Made by a program: the position numbers and the translations under genes. This document shows positions 47,460-59,149 of a stretch of 64,000 bases of DNA, in pieces. The notes under the pieces are model-generated. The model saw nothing but the letters and a program-made list of their open reading frames with translations, was not told where the DNA came from and made no database searches. This DNA comes from Myxococcales bacterium. GTDB taxonomy: Bacteria; Myxococcota_A; Polyangia; Haliangiales; Haliangiaceae. The DNA lies in NCBI GenBank assembly GCA_016716835.1, contig JADJUW010000001.1, positions 3,128,001-3,192,000 on the forward strand, given 5' to 3'. Every line of letters starts with the position of its first letter. Within the stretch, counting starts at the first letter, position 1.

Positions 47460-47777
47460 GTGGTGCTCGGTGCCACGGAATTATCAGCGATTGCCAAGCT
47501 CGCGCGGTTGCACTTAGACGCCGCGGAGCAACACGAGCTCGCCGGCGAACTAACCGACGTGCTGGCCCACATGGCGGTACTCGCCGCGGTGAACACCGAG
47601 GGCATCGCCCCCATGATCTACGGCGCCGCGCCCCACGCGGGAGGCGAGGCCGCGAACACAAGTGGCGGCGACACCGTCGCCGAAGACGTCTTGCCGGTCG
47701 CGGTCGCGGTCGGCGGCGCCGCGGTGGTGCGCGCCGGGCAATTTGTCGTGCCTAACGTCATGCCGGAGCGGCCGTGA
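47460..47777 (+). CDS. gatC: Asp/Glu-tRNA amidotransferase subunit C
   Basis: A 105-residue GTG-started subunit that stabilises GatA on GatB. ATELSAIAKLARLHLDAAE and VLAHMAVLAAVNTEGIAPM are typical GatC helices. Its stop overlaps the gatA start by GTGA. Confidence 0.92.
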   Translation: MVLGATELSAIAKLARLHLDAAEQHELAGELTDVLAHMAVLAAVNTEGIAPMIYGAAPHAGGEAANTSGGDTVAEDVLPVAVAVGGAAVVRAGQFVVPNVMPERP

Positions 47778-49282
47778 GCGCCGAGGTGTTGACATGGAGC
47801 GTGCGCCACATGCGCGGCGCGGTTGCGCGCGGCGAGATCAGCGCCCGCGCGTTGGCGGAAACGTATCTGACGCGGATCGCGGCGCAAAACGACGTGCTTG
47901 GCGCCTACCTCGCCGTGCCTCGCGATGGCGAGCATAGCGCGATGGCCGTCGCCGAAGCCGTCGATCACAAGCGTGCGCGTGGCGAGGCCTTGGGCACGCT
48001 GGCCGGCGTGCCGCTCGGCATCAAAGATGTCATCGTAACGCGCGGGGTGGCGACGACGGCAGGATCAAAACTATTGCAAGACTGGGTCCCGCCCTACGAC
48101 GCAACGGTGATGACGCGGCTGCGCGGGCAAGACGCGGTCATGCTTGGCAAGCTCAATTGCGACGAGTTCGCGATGGGCAGCAGCAACGAGCACTCGGCCT
48201 ATGGGCCTTGCAAAAATCCATGGGACCTGACGCGCGTACCAGGCGGCAGCTCGGGCGGCAGCGCCGCGGCGGTTGCGGCGGGCTTGTGTGCGGCCAGCCT
48301 TGGGAGCGATACCGGTGGCTCGATTCGCCAACCGGCGGCCTTTTGCGGCATCGCCGGGCTAAAACCAACGTATGGCTTGGTGTCGCGCTATGGCCTCATT
48401 GCCTTCGCGTCGTCGCTTGATCAGATAGGCCCGATGGGGCGTCACGTCGACGATCTAGCGATCTTGCTCGAGGCAATGATCGCGCATGATCCGCACGATG
48501 GCACAAGCGTCGCCGCGCCGCAGGCCGAGCGCGTGGTGCGCGAAATCGCGGCCCATTCGCCCCACGCTGGCTCGTTGCAGGGGCTGCGCGTCGGCTTGCC
48601 GCGCGAATACATGGAGGGCGAGGTCGCGCCCGCGATTGCCACCGCGGTTGCCGCCGCCGCCACCATGTTGCGCGACGCGGGCGCCGACGTGGTGGAAATG
48701 TCTTTGCCGCATACGACCTTGGCCTTGCCGACCTACTACCTCATCGCACCGGCGGAGGCCTCGGCCAACCTCGCGCGGTTCGACGGCATTCGCTATGGCA
48801 AAAACCTCGCGGACGCCGCCGCCCCGCTTACGGAGATGTATGAACAAACGCGCGGCCGTGGCTTTGGCCCCGAGGTAAAGCGCCGCATCATGCTCGGCAC
48901 GTATGCGCTGCGCACCGGCTATTACGACGCCTATTTCAAGAAGGCACAGCAAGTGCGCGCGCTGATTCGCCAAGACTTCATCGACATGCCGGTCGACATG
49001 GTGCTAACGCCGACGACACCGACCACAGCGTTTCGCGCCGGCGAAAAAAGCGATCCGGTGGCGATGTATCTCGCCGATATCTTCACCTTGGCGTGCAATC
49101 TCGCCGGCGTGCCTGGCATGTCGGTGCCGGTGGCCATGGCCGACGGTCTGCCCATTGGGGTGCAGCTGATGGGCAAATGGTTTGGCGAGGCAAAGCTGCT
49201 GCGCGCCGGCGCGGTAATTGAGGCGGGCGCGGGCATGGTGACGTTGCGGCCACCGATGATGGCCAAGCAGGAGGCCGCGTGA
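47774..49282 (+). CDS. gatA: Asp/Glu-tRNA amidotransferase subunit A
   Basis: The amidase subunit that releases ammonia from glutamine. The 502-residue protein has the Ser-cisSer-Lys triad: PLGIKDVIVTRG carries the Lys, and GGSSGGSAAAVAAGLC followed by GSDTGGSIRQPAAFCG carries the serines. GTGA overlaps join it to gatC and gatB, implying one translated unit. Confidence 0.97.
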   Translation: MSAEVLTWSVRHMRGAVARGEISARALAETYLTRIAAQNDVLGAYLAVPRDGEHSAMAVAEAVDHKRARGEALGTLAGVPLGIKDVIVTRGVATTAGSKLLQDWVPPYDATVMTRLRGQDAVMLGKLNCDEFAMGSSNEHSAYGPCKNPWDLTRVPGGSSGGSAAAVAAGLCAASLGSDTGGSIRQPAAFCGIAGLKPTYGLVSRYGLIAFASSLDQIGPMGRHVDDLAILLEAMIAHDPHDGTSVAAPQAERVVREIAAHSPHAGSLQGLRVGLPREYMEGEVAPAIATAVAAAATMLRDAGADVVEMSLPHTTLALPTYYLIAPAEASANLARFDGIRYGKNLADAAAPLTEMYEQTRGRGFGPEVKRRIMLGTYALRTGYYDAYFKKAQQVRALIRQDFIDMPVDMVLTPTTPTTAFRAGEKSDPVAMYLADIFTLACNLAGVPGMSVPVAMADGLPIGVQLMGKWFGEAKLLRAGAVIEAGAGMVTLRPPMMAKQEAA

Positions 49283-50754
49283 GCGATGCGGCGATGCCCC
49301 TGGCTCAGGGCGCGTGGGAAGCGGTCATTGGCCTCGAGGTGCACGTGCAGCTCGCCACCACGCACAAACTACTCTCGCGGGTCCCCGTCGCCTTTGGCGC
49401 TGATCCGAACGAGCTGACTAGCCCCGTGGTACTCGGTTTGCCCGGTGCGTTGCCGGTGCTCAATCGCGAGGCGGGGCTGCTCGCGGCAAGGCTCACGCTG
49501 GCAGTGGGCGGCACGCTCAACCAAACGTCGAATTTTTCTCGCAAGCAGTATTTTTACCCAGATTTGCCCAAGGGCTATCAAATTACGCAGTGGGACCTGC
49601 CGATCTGCGAGGGCGGGGCGGTGGAATACTTTGCCGGAACCGAGGTGGCATCGGCGCAGCTGGCGCGCATCCACATGGAAGAAGATGCCGGCAAGAGTAC
49701 GCATGCGGGGGCACATTCCCTTGTCGACTTAAATCGCGCTGGCGTGCCGCTGGTTGAAGTGGTTACCACGCCGTGCATGAGCTCGGCGGCGCAGGCCGCA
49801 GAGTTTATGCGCGCGCTGCATCGCTTAGTGGTGGCGCTTGGCGTGTGTCATGGCGACCTGGAAAAAGGCCAGCTGCGTTGCGACGCCAACGTGTCAATTC
49901 GCCGCGTCGGCGCCACCGCCCTAGGCACCCGCACCGAGCTTAAAAATATCAATTCGTTTCGCTTCGTCGAGCGCGCGATCGAACACGAAATCGCGCGACA
50001 AATTGCCTTGGTCGAGGCCGGCGGCGTGGTGACCCAGGAAACGCGGCTATGGGATCCGGACCACGCCGTATCGGTGCCGATGCGCAGCAAAGAGGAAGCC
50101 AACGACTATCGCTACATGCCGGATCCGGATCTGCCGCCGCTCGTGCTTACCAACGACGAGATCGCGCACTTGCGCGTCGCGCTGCCGGAACTGCCGATGG
50201 CCACCTATCGGCGCTATGTGGCGGCGGGGCTGGCGAGCGATGACGCCAAGACCCTGGTCGCCGCGCCGGAGCTCGCGGCCTATCTCGACGACGCGTGCGC
50301 CGCCGAGCAGGCGCTCGCGCCCAAGACCTTGGCTAATTGGATCGTCAGCGAGCTGGTCGGCGCGCTCGGCGCGCGCGGGCTGCTGCTCGCCGATTGCCCG
50401 GTCACGCCGCCGCGGCTGGCAGCCTTGGTTGCCTTGGTCCACAGCGAGGCCATCAGCGGCAAGATTGGCAAAGATGTCGTGGTCGCGATGTTCGACGACG
50501 TGCGCGAACCCGCGGCGATCGTCGAGGCCAACGGCTGGTCGCAGATTCGCGACGAGGCGGCCATCGCCGCGGTCGCGCAGCGCATCGTCCTAGCCAACGC
50601 GCGTCAGGCCGAAGCCTACCGCGCTGGCAACGACAAGCTCATCGGCTTCTTCGTCGGCCAGGTGCTCAAGGAATTCGGCGGCCGCGCCGATCCAAAAATT
50701 GTGCAGCGCTTGGTGCGCGAGGCGTTGCTCGCTGGTGGCGCCCCGGGCGCTTAG
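49279..50754 (+). CDS. gatB: Asp/Glu-tRNA amidotransferase subunit B
   Basis: The tRNA-binding kinase/transamidase subunit, 491 residues. It has VIGLEVHVQLATTHKLLSR, KQYFYPDLPKGYQITQWDLP and HMEEDAGKSTHA, and the C-terminal YqeY-like helical region. GatCAB implies that Asn-tRNA or Gln-tRNA (or both) is made by transamidation here. Confidence 0.97.
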   Translation: MSDAAMPLAQGAWEAVIGLEVHVQLATTHKLLSRVPVAFGADPNELTSPVVLGLPGALPVLNREAGLLAARLTLAVGGTLNQTSNFSRKQYFYPDLPKGYQITQWDLPICEGGAVEYFAGTEVASAQLARIHMEEDAGKSTHAGAHSLVDLNRAGVPLVEVVTTPCMSSAAQAAEFMRALHRLVVALGVCHGDLEKGQLRCDANVSIRRVGATALGTRTELKNINSFRFVERAIEHEIARQIALVEAGGVVTQETRLWDPDHAVSVPMRSKEEANDYRYMPDPDLPPLVLTNDEIAHLRVALPELPMATYRRYVAAGLASDDAKTLVAAPELAAYLDDACAAEQALAPKTLANWIVSELVGALGARGLLLADCPVTPPRLAALVALVHSEAISGKIGKDVVVAMFDDVREPAAIVEANGWSQIRDEAAIAAVAQRIVLANARQAEAYRAGNDKLIGFFVGQVLKEFGGRADPKIVQRLVREALLAGGAPGA

Positions 50755-50826
50755 CCGCGTGCCCCAGCCGCCTTGGGCGCGAATTGGCCGCGGGCTCTAA
50801 TTGCATGCCTCGGGCGCTGCCGGTAG

Positions 50827-52128
<1,302 letters not shown>

Positions 52129-52171
52129 GGAACCCAGTTAGCTGGGCAGGTGTCCCAAGAGTAGGTACATT

Positions 52172-53350
52172 GTGACCAACATGTCCGACGATCTCCCTCA
52201 ACGCTCGGCGCAACCGCTGGATCCGGAGCTCATCGCGCTCAGCCGACCGCGTCCGACGATCACGATGATCACGGCGGCGGCGGTGGTCCTCGTCGCCGTG
52301 GTGCTGTTGTGGCGCACCAATGCCGATCGGAAGTTTGTTTGGCGCGCCGGTGAGGTCACGACCATCACGGCACGTGGTGCAGGCGCCGCCCACGTGGAGT
52401 CCATGGTGAAGCTGCCTGAGGCGACGCTCGACTATGGCAGCGCGCTCCGCATTCGCACCGGCAAGCACGATCGAGGGATACGGCTGGCGCCGGTCGGTGG
52501 CAGCAACTTATCCCTGTGGGTGGCCGCCGATGGCCACGCGTGGAGCGCGCCGAACGTCGCGGAAGCCGACCGCCCAGCCGCGCAAGCCGTCGCCTACCAA
52601 GGACGATTGCGTAGGATCGCGGACACCAAGTTCGCCGACCAGCTCACGGCTTATATGAAGCAGCCGCAGCCGGTTGCCTTTGCTGCCGCCGACTTGCGCG
52701 CGGCGCTGGCATCGGGCGCATCATCGATTATATCGGTGACTGGCGATGCGATTGCTATGCCTCCGCCGGCCACCAAGCTCGAGTTCGAGGTTGCAAATCC
52801 CGGCGCCGTGCAGTTGCAGTGCGTGTTTGTCGCCAAACATGTCGATGTCGCGGCGTGGAGGCAGAAGCTGCAGACCGTGCTTGGCGTCGATGTTGGCGCG
52901 CCGGTAGCGGAAACGCCGTACGTCGCCACGTTTCGCCTCGACGCGCTGCCGCCTGCGCTGCCGACGCCGGCCGCGGTGACGCAGGCGCTAGCTGCTGCCG
53001 GCCTGGCATGGACGGTGGAAGTTTCGCCGGCGATGGTGCGCCACGTCGCGACGCTGGCGGAGGTAGCCGCGGCCAATGATGTTGTCCGCATTTCGGATAA
53101 CGTGGCACTGGCCTGGCGCGATATCGACGTGGTCGCGTTGTGGCTGCCGCGCGCGGTGCCCAGCGATGCGCGCGTTATCCTGGTTCACGACGACGGGTCT
53201 ACCTATTGGTACATCACGCCGCTGGTGATCGCATTGGTCATCTTGCTTGGGCTATTTATTTGGGCCTTTGTGCGCGCGTGGCGCTACGAGGCGCAAGAAG
53301 CCCGCGCGCAACAGTTGCTGCGCGATTTGCAGCGCAATTCGGTTGCCTAG
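52172..53350 (+). CDS. Two-TM membrane protein, unknown
   Basis: A 392-residue GTG-started protein with a membrane segment near the N-terminus (TMITAAAVVLVAVVLLW) and another near the C-terminus (YITPLVIALVILLGLFIWAF), so most of it lies in the periplasm or cytoplasm between them. The middle is strand-rich with no known motif. The C-terminal tail is charged (EAQEARAQQLLRDLQ). No family recognised. It is 43 bases after serS. Confidence 0.6.
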   Translation: MTNMSDDLPQRSAQPLDPELIALSRPRPTITMITAAAVVLVAVVLLWRTNADRKFVWRAGEVTTITARGAGAAHVESMVKLPEATLDYGSALRIRTGKHDRGIRLAPVGGSNLSLWVAADGHAWSAPNVAEADRPAAQAVAYQGRLRRIADTKFADQLTAYMKQPQPVAFAAADLRAALASGASSIISVTGDAIAMPPPATKLEFEVANPGAVQLQCVFVAKHVDVAAWRQKLQTVLGVDVGAPVAETPYVATFRLDALPPALPTPAAVTQALAAAGLAWTVEVSPAMVRHVATLAEVAAANDVVRISDNVALAWRDIDVVALWLPRAVPSDARVILVHDDGSTYWYITPLVIALVILLGLFIWAFVRAWRYEAQEARAQQLLRDLQRNSVA

Positions 53351-53352
53351 GG

Positions 53353-53979
53353 CTAGCGCAGCGGCGTGTCGGTGCGGCGATACAGCATGCGCCAAATCGG
53401 TAGGCCGGTCTGCTCGGCGTTCATCTCGCGCCATGAGCGCACGCCAAACGGATGCCGGCCGCGCCAAAATCGCCACGGTTCGTGCTGATTAACGAAATAG
53501 GCCTCCAGGCCCTCAAACAACGCCAGCGACTCGATCGCGAGCTCCCAGACGTCGGTCTGCATCAGCACGTCACCGCCAGGCTTGGTCATGCGCGCGACGC
53601 TGCGCATGAGGACGTCGTCGACCATGCGTCGTTTGTGGTGCCGGCGTTTAAACCACGGGTCGGGAAAATTAATGTAGACGCGATCGACGCTCGCCTCGGG
53701 AAACAGCATGTCGGCGTGCACCTGGGCGTGGCAAAATACGGCGTGCACCGGCGCGCCTGTGGTAGCCGCTTGCTTGTTCACGAGGTCGACGAGGTCCTCG
53801 CGGATTTCGAGGCCGACGTATTGCCGCTGCGGATCAACCGCCGCGCGCTCAAAGAGAAACTGCGCCTCGGCACAGCCAATCTCCACTTCGATTGGCCGAG
53901 TTAGATCGAGCACAGGTGGCGAGCCGCGAAACACATCGAAGCTCGCCGCCATCGGATTAACGTGTTGCCGCACGCGCAT
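53353..53979 (-). CDS. trmB: tRNA (guanine-N7-)-methyltransferase
   Basis: A 208-residue SAM methyltransferase for G46 of tRNA. MRVRQHVNPMAASFDVFRG is the usual start, chosen over an upstream Met. VEIGCAEAQFLFERA is the SAM motif, and VYINFPDPWFKRRHHKRRM is the TrmB signature. It converges with the membrane-protein gene, leaving 2 bases between stops. Confidence 0.93.
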   Translation of the reverse strand: MRVRQHVNPMAASFDVFRGSPPVLDLTRPIEVEIGCAEAQFLFERAAVDPQRQYVGLEIREDLVDLVNKQAATTGAPVHAVFCHAQVHADMLFPEASVDRVYINFPDPWFKRRHHKRRMVDDVLMRSVARMTKPGGDVLMQTDVWELAIESLALFEGLEAYFVNQHEPWRFWRGRHPFGVRSWREMNAEQTGLPIWRMLYRRTDTPLR

Positions 53980-54049
53980 AGGGACGCGGCAAACTGCCAC
54001 CGAGGCGCCGGGGCCGCAACGGCAAAAGCGAGGCAATGCGCCGCGGCCC

Positions 54050-54631
54050 CTAATTCGCGGCGAGCTCGGCGGCTACTTGGTCGTACCAAGCGCCGACGCG
54101 GCGGCGAAAGGGCCACATCCAGCCATAATCGCCGCCACAAAACTGCGCGATGATGTGCGCTCGAAACGCCGGGGTTAAGGCCGCCGCCCCGTACACTTCG
54201 TAGGTGGCCGCGATGGTCTGCGCATAGGCCTCCCATTCCAGCCGCGCCCGCGAATAGGCGAGCCCAAGCGGCAGCGGCCAGCCGGCGTACCGCAGCATCA
54301 TCCCCAGGTGCCCATAGCGCTTGAACTGCGCCATGTGGACGGCTTCGTGGCGCAGCAAGATGTAGCGCGCAGCCGGGCTCAGGTCATGCCACGCGCCGCA
54401 GACATAAAGGCGCTGGCCCCATGTGGTGTGAAAATGGCGAACGTAGCCACGCGCCGCGCCCAACGTAACGATGGCGAGCAAGGTGCCGACAACGCGCTGC
54501 GACTTGCGGCCGGCCTTTTCGAGGACGGCATAGCGCGGAAACCTTGCGCGCAGCTCCGCCTCGAATTCGCCTAGGCGAGCACCAACGTCGGCCGCGATTT
54601 GCAAGCCAAAAGCGTAACGCAAAACGCGCAC
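54050..54631 (-). CDS. Putative membrane-linked zinc peptidase-like protein
   Basis: A 193-residue protein with LLRHEAVHMAQFKRYG, an HExxH-type pair (His95, Glu96, His99), and a Glu in ARLEWEAYAQT (132 or 134) that could be a third ligand. The first 60 residues have a hydrophobic stretch (VVGTLLAIVTLGAARG). No family recognised; a gluzincin-like metalloprotease role is plausible only from the motif. Confidence 0.5.
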   Translation of the reverse strand: MRVLRYAFGLQIAADVGARLGEFEAELRARFPRYAVLEKAGRKSQRVVGTLLAIVTLGAARGYVRHFHTTWGQRLYVCGAWHDLSPAARYILLRHEAVHMAQFKRYGHLGMMLRYAGWPLPLGLAYSRARLEWEAYAQTIAATYEVYGAAALTPAFRAHIIAQFCGGDYGWMWPFRRRVGAWYDQVAAELAAN

Positions 54632-54687
54632 AAACGAGCCAAAAACCGCGCGCGCGGGCTGATCATTTTTTAACCCTGCCCTAGAGT

Positions 54688-56829
54688 GTGCAGCCCGTGT
54701 CGCTCGACCTCGCCAGACTAAATGCGCCGCAACGCGAAGCGGTGGTGCACGGAAGCGGCCCGCTGCTGGTGCTCGCCGGGGCCGGCTCCGGCAAGACGCG
54801 CGTCATCACGTATCGCATCGCCCAGTTGCTCGAGCGCGGGGTGCCGCCGCAGGCGATCTGCGCGCTCACGTTTACCAACAAGGCGGCCGAAGAAATGCGC
54901 GAGCGCGTGGCGCACCTCCTGGGCGATCGCAAGACTGCGGCGCAGCTCTCTATGGGCACCTTTCACGCGCTGGGTTTGACCATTCTGCGCAGCGAGCGCA
55001 AGGCCATGCGCATGCCCAAGGGCTTTATCATCTATGACCAAGCCGACCAAATGGGCGTGCTGCGGGAGGCGCTGCGAAATACCCACGATATCGGTCGCGA
55101 TGGCGAGCGCCGCTATGACGTCAAGGCAATCTTGGCGCGCATCTCGCTCGCGAAAAACAAGTTCATCACGCCCGAGGCCTACGTGCCGCGCGACGCCGAT
55201 GAATACGACTGGGTCACGGCACAGGTGTATCCAAATTACCAAGAACAGCTGCGCGCCTGCGCGGCATTTGATTTTGACGACTTGATCGTCGAGCCGGTGC
55301 GCCTGCTCGATACGCCCGAAATCGGCGCGCGGTGGAAGGCACGCTTTGCCTACGTCATGGTCGATGAGTATCAAGACACCAATGCGGCGCAGCTGCGCAT
55401 GGTCAAGGCGCTGGTCGAGCAGCACAATAATTTGTGCGTCGTCGGCGATGACGATCAATCGATCTATTCGTGGCGCGGTGCCGATCCGACCAACATTCTG
55501 AAGTTTGCCGACATGTTCGCCGGCGCCAAGGTGGTCAAGCTCGAGCAAAACTATCGCTCGACCAAGACCATTCTCGGCGCGGCCAATGCGGTGATTGCGA
55601 ACAACAGCAATCGCCACGGCAAGACGCTGTGGTCAGACCTGACGTCCGGCGACGCCATCACGCATGCGGTCGCGGCGACGGTCGAACAAGAGGCGCAGTT
55701 TGTCGCGCGCGAGCTGACTAGGCTGCACGACGAGGGGCGGCGCTGGCAAGACATTGCGGTGATGTACCGTTCCAACATTCAGGCAAAAGCCCTAGAAGAG
55801 GAGCTGCGGGCCCATAGCGTGCCCTACGTGATGTTTGGCGGTCAGCAGTTTTTCGAGCGCAAGGAGGTCAAAGACGTTATCGCGTATCTGCGCGCGGCGC
55901 TCAACCCGCGCGATGAGTTGGCAATCCGACGCATCATCAATTATCCGGGCCGTGGCATCGGCGGGAACACGCTTGAGCGCTTGCTGGCGCGCGCGCACGA
56001 CCGGCATGCCCACCTGTGGGAGGCGGTGCACGCGACGGCGCAGGGGTCGGGACGACAAGGCTCATTGCTTGACGGTGCGACGGCCGCGCATGATGCGCCG
56101 AGCAAGGCGACGCGCGAAGACCTGATCGACGAAGAGATTCGACCGGCCACGCAGACGGCGCTGGCAGGCTTTGTTGGCATCATGAACCAGCTCACGCGCG
56201 ATCTGGCGACGACGGACGTCGCCGCCGCGGTACGTGCGCTCATCGAACGCATCGATTTGTATGCCGATTTGCGCGCCGCCTCGACCTCGGGCGGCATTGC
56301 CCAGCGCCGCATCGAAAACGTCGAGGGCCTCATCGCGTCGCTGCAAAAGCAGCAGGCGCGCGCGCCGGGCCGCGAGGCGCTGGCGCAATACCTGCGCAAC
56401 CTCTCGCTGCAGACCGACAAGGACGAGGAAGAGCAGGGCGACCGCGTTATCCTCACCACGTTGCATGCCGCCAAGGGGCTCGAATTCCCGGTGTGTTTTG
56501 TGGTCGGGCTGGAGGAAGAATTGCTGCCGCACGTACGCACGCTGCAGCCGCAAGCGACCGATATTATGGATGGCGACCACGCCACCGACGTCAGCGAGGA
56601 ACGTCGCCTGGCGTACGTCGGCATTACGCGCGCCCAGCGCAAGCTCTACCTCACCCGCGCCCTCACTCGGGTCGCGCGCGGCAAGGCGGTGCCGCGCACG
56701 CCGTCGAGGTTTCTCCTCGAGATTCCCGATGACCTGCTGGATGTCCGCGATATTGCAGAGGAAGCGGCGCAGGCCGTGCCCACAGAGGAAGTAAAGAGCT
56801 TCTTTGCGCAGTTTCGGTTTGAGGAATGA
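54688..56829 (+). CDS. UvrD/Rep/PcrA-type DNA helicase
   Basis: A 713-residue superfamily 1 helicase with a GTG start. It has Walker A AGAGSGKTRVITYRIAQLL, motif II VMVDEYQDTNAAQ, motif III VGDDDQSIYSWRGA, motif IV QNYRSTKTILGAAN and motif VI VAYVGITRAQRKLYLTRAL, read as AYVGITRAQR. Length and order fit Rep or PcrA more than RecB; the family member is not fixed. Confidence 0.94.
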   Translation: MQPVSLDLARLNAPQREAVVHGSGPLLVLAGAGSGKTRVITYRIAQLLERGVPPQAICALTFTNKAAEEMRERVAHLLGDRKTAAQLSMGTFHALGLTILRSERKAMRMPKGFIIYDQADQMGVLREALRNTHDIGRDGERRYDVKAILARISLAKNKFITPEAYVPRDADEYDWVTAQVYPNYQEQLRACAAFDFDDLIVEPVRLLDTPEIGARWKARFAYVMVDEYQDTNAAQLRMVKALVEQHNNLCVVGDDDQSIYSWRGADPTNILKFADMFAGAKVVKLEQNYRSTKTILGAANAVIANNSNRHGKTLWSDLTSGDAITHAVAATVEQEAQFVARELTRLHDEGRRWQDIAVMYRSNIQAKALEEELRAHSVPYVMFGGQQFFERKEVKDVIAYLRAALNPRDELAIRRIINYPGRGIGGNTLERLLARAHDRHAHLWEAVHATAQGSGRQGSLLDGATAAHDAPSKATREDLIDEEIRPATQTALAGFVGIMNQLTRDLATTDVAAAVRALIERIDLYADLRAASTSGGIAQRRIENVEGLIASLQKQQARAPGREALAQYLRNLSLQTDKDEEEQGDRVILTTLHAAKGLEFPVCFVVGLEEELLPHVRTLQPQATDIMDGDHATDVSEERRLAYVGITRAQRKLYLTRALTRVARGKAVPRTPSRFLLEIPDDLLDVRDIAEEAAQAVPTEEVKSFFAQFRFEE

Positions 56830-56853
56830 CGCTGCGCTTGCTATCACGCGCGC

Positions 56854-59142
56854 ATGAGAAAAATAGCATTGTGTGCGCTGCTGCTCGCGGCGGCGTGTTC
56901 TAAGAAATCGGGCTCGGCGGCGGGCATGACCGGCAGCGGCGCGGGCAGCCAAGCCGGCAGCGACGTCACCGCGACCGCGCGTGCCGCGCATGTCAACGCC
57001 GGTGGCATGTGGATGCCACAACAGATGGCGGGCTTCGCCGAGTTGTTTAAGACCCTCGGTGTGGAGGTCGCGGCCGAGGCGCTTACCAACCCACTCGCCG
57101 CGCCGTTGGCCGCGGTCGTAACGACGGGTGGCTGCACGGCGTCATTCGTCTCGCCGCAAGGCCTCATCATTACCAACCATCACTGCGTTCAGGGCGGCCT
57201 GCAATTCAATGCGACGCCGAGCGATAACCTGGTCGAAAACGGCTTTCTCGCCAAGGCCATGGCCGACGAGAAATCGATAGGCCCCAGCGGCCGCATTTGG
57301 GTGGCGCAAGCCTTCACCGATGTCACGGCCAAGATCAACGGCGGCCTGGCAGACATTACCGATCCAGCCGCGCGCTTTGCCGCGCTGGAAAAACGCGGCA
57401 AGGAGCAAATCGCGGCGTGCGAGAAAGATCGCCCCGAGCTGCGTTGCCGCCTGCACACCTATTTTCGCGGCGCCCTCGTCATCGAAGCCGAGTATCTTGA
57501 ATTGCGCGACGTGCGCCTCGTGTACGTGCCGGCGCGCAGCATTGGCAACTACGGCGGCGACATCGACAACTGGGCGTGGCCGCGGCACACAGGCGACTAT
57601 TCGTTCATGCGCGCCTACGTTGGCAAGGACGGCAAGCCGGCCGAATACAGCAAAGACAACGTGCCGTTCGCGCCCAAGCACTGGCTCAAGGTCAGCACCG
57701 CGGGCTTGGCCCCAAGTGACTTCGTGATGGTGACGGGCTATCCCGGCAGCACCAATCGCCTGCAAACCGCGAGCGAGCTTGCGGCCGACATCGAATCAAA
57801 CCATCCGCGCTTCATCGCCTATTCCAAGCAGCGCATGGCGTTGCTCGACGGCTTCATCGCCGCCGCCGCTAAGCCCGACGCCACCGAGGCGCAAAAGGCC
57901 ACGGCGATCAAGGCCGGCGTCATGCATCAGGGCGTGCAGAACTACCTCGAAAAATACGAAGGCATGATGACCGGCTTTGCCAAGAACGGCACGCTGGCGC
58001 AGAAGCAGGCCGCCGAGACGACGTTTGCGGCCTGGGTCGCGGCGGACGCCTCGCGTGCCAAGTACGGCGATGCGCTGGCCAAGGTGGAAACCATCCTCGC
58101 CGAGGCGCGGAAGCACGAGCGCGCGGATGAAGTGTTCATGAACACGGTGACGTCGTCGCGCTTGATGGGCACCGCGCTGGGGCTGGCGCGCATCGCCGAG
58201 GAGCGCGCAAAGGCGGATGCCGATCGCAAGCCGGGCTACCAAGCGCGAGACATGCCGATGCGCGAGGCGAGCCAAAAGTCGTTCACCAAGAACGTCGACC
58301 TAACCATCGATCGCGCGATGTTTAAGCTGGCGCTGCAAAATGCCGCGGGCGAAGCCGCCGAGCTTCGACCATGGCTGCATGGCCTGCTCGGCCTCAAGGC
58401 CGGCGCAACGATCGACGACAAGGTCATCGACGCCGCGCTCGATCGTTTCTACGGGCAGACCAAGCTCGCCGACGAAAAACTGCGCCTCGAGCTTTTAACC
58501 AAGGGCACCGCCAAGCAACTCAAGGCCTCGAAAGATCCCTTCATCGCCGCCGCGCTAATGGTGAAGCCGTTGTGGCTTGAGCGCGAGAAAATCGGCGAGA
58601 CCCGCAGCGGCGATTTGCTGGTGCCGATGAATACGTACATGGAAGGCCTCATCGCGTCGGCCGGCGGCATGGTTGCCCCCGACGCCAATAGCTCGCTGCG
58701 CGTCAGCTTTGGCACGGTGCGCGGCTACACCGCCGATGGCGCCAAAGAGGCATATACGCCGTTTACCAAGGCGAGCGAAATCCTCGCCAAGCAAACCGGC
58801 AAGGAGCCGTTTGATGCCCCGGCGGCGCTGGTGGCCGCGATTGAAGCCAAGAACTGGGGAGGCTGGGCCGATAAGCGCCTTGGCGAAGTGCCGGTCAACT
58901 TTCTCTCGGACCTCGACATCACCAATGGCAACTCGGGCTCCCCGGTGCTAAATGGCAAAGGCGAACTAGTCGGACTTGCGTTTGACGGCAACATCGAGGG
59001 TATGTCTTCTGACGTCGTGTTCGACGGCCGCGCAACGCGCACCATCACGCTCGATATTCGCTACATGCTTTGGATCATGGACACCGTCGACAACGCAAAA
59101 CACTTGCTTGCCGAAATGAACGTGTCCGCCCCGGCGCCGTAA
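56854..59142 (+). CDS. S46-family dipeptidyl peptidase lipoprotein
   Basis: A 762-residue secreted serine peptidase of the DPP7/DPP11 family. The signal ends LLLAAACSKKSG, a lipobox. The chymotrypsin-like triad is present: His110 in ITNHHCVQG, the Asp in YGGDIDNWAWP (about 233) and Ser694 in NGNSGSPVLNGKG. S46 enzymes cleave dipeptides from the N-terminus of peptides, suiting a peptide-feeding lifestyle. I cannot tell DPP7-like from DPP11-like specificity. Confidence 0.93.
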   Translation: MRKIALCALLLAAACSKKSGSAAGMTGSGAGSQAGSDVTATARAAHVNAGGMWMPQQMAGFAELFKTLGVEVAAEALTNPLAAPLAAVVTTGGCTASFVSPQGLIITNHHCVQGGLQFNATPSDNLVENGFLAKAMADEKSIGPSGRIWVAQAFTDVTAKINGGLADITDPAARFAALEKRGKEQIAACEKDRPELRCRLHTYFRGALVIEAEYLELRDVRLVYVPARSIGNYGGDIDNWAWPRHTGDYSFMRAYVGKDGKPAEYSKDNVPFAPKHWLKVSTAGLAPSDFVMVTGYPGSTNRLQTASELAADIESNHPRFIAYSKQRMALLDGFIAAAAKPDATEAQKATAIKAGVMHQGVQNYLEKYEGMMTGFAKNGTLAQKQAAETTFAAWVAADASRAKYGDALAKVETILAEARKHERADEVFMNTVTSSRLMGTALGLARIAEERAKADADRKPGYQARDMPMREASQKSFTKNVDLTIDRAMFKLALQNAAGEAAELRPWLHGLLGLKAGATIDDKVIDAALDRFYGQTKLADEKLRLELLTKGTAKQLKASKDPFIAAALMVKPLWLEREKIGETRSGDLLVPMNTYMEGLIASAGGMVAPDANSSLRVSFGTVRGYTADGAKEAYTPFTKASEILAKQTGKEPFDAPAALVAAIEAKNWGGWADKRLGEVPVNFLSDLDITNGNSGSPVLNGKGELVGLAFDGNIEGMSSDVVFDGRATRTITLDIRYMLWIMDTVDNAKHLLAEMNVSAPAP

Positions 59143-59149
59143 CGTCGCG

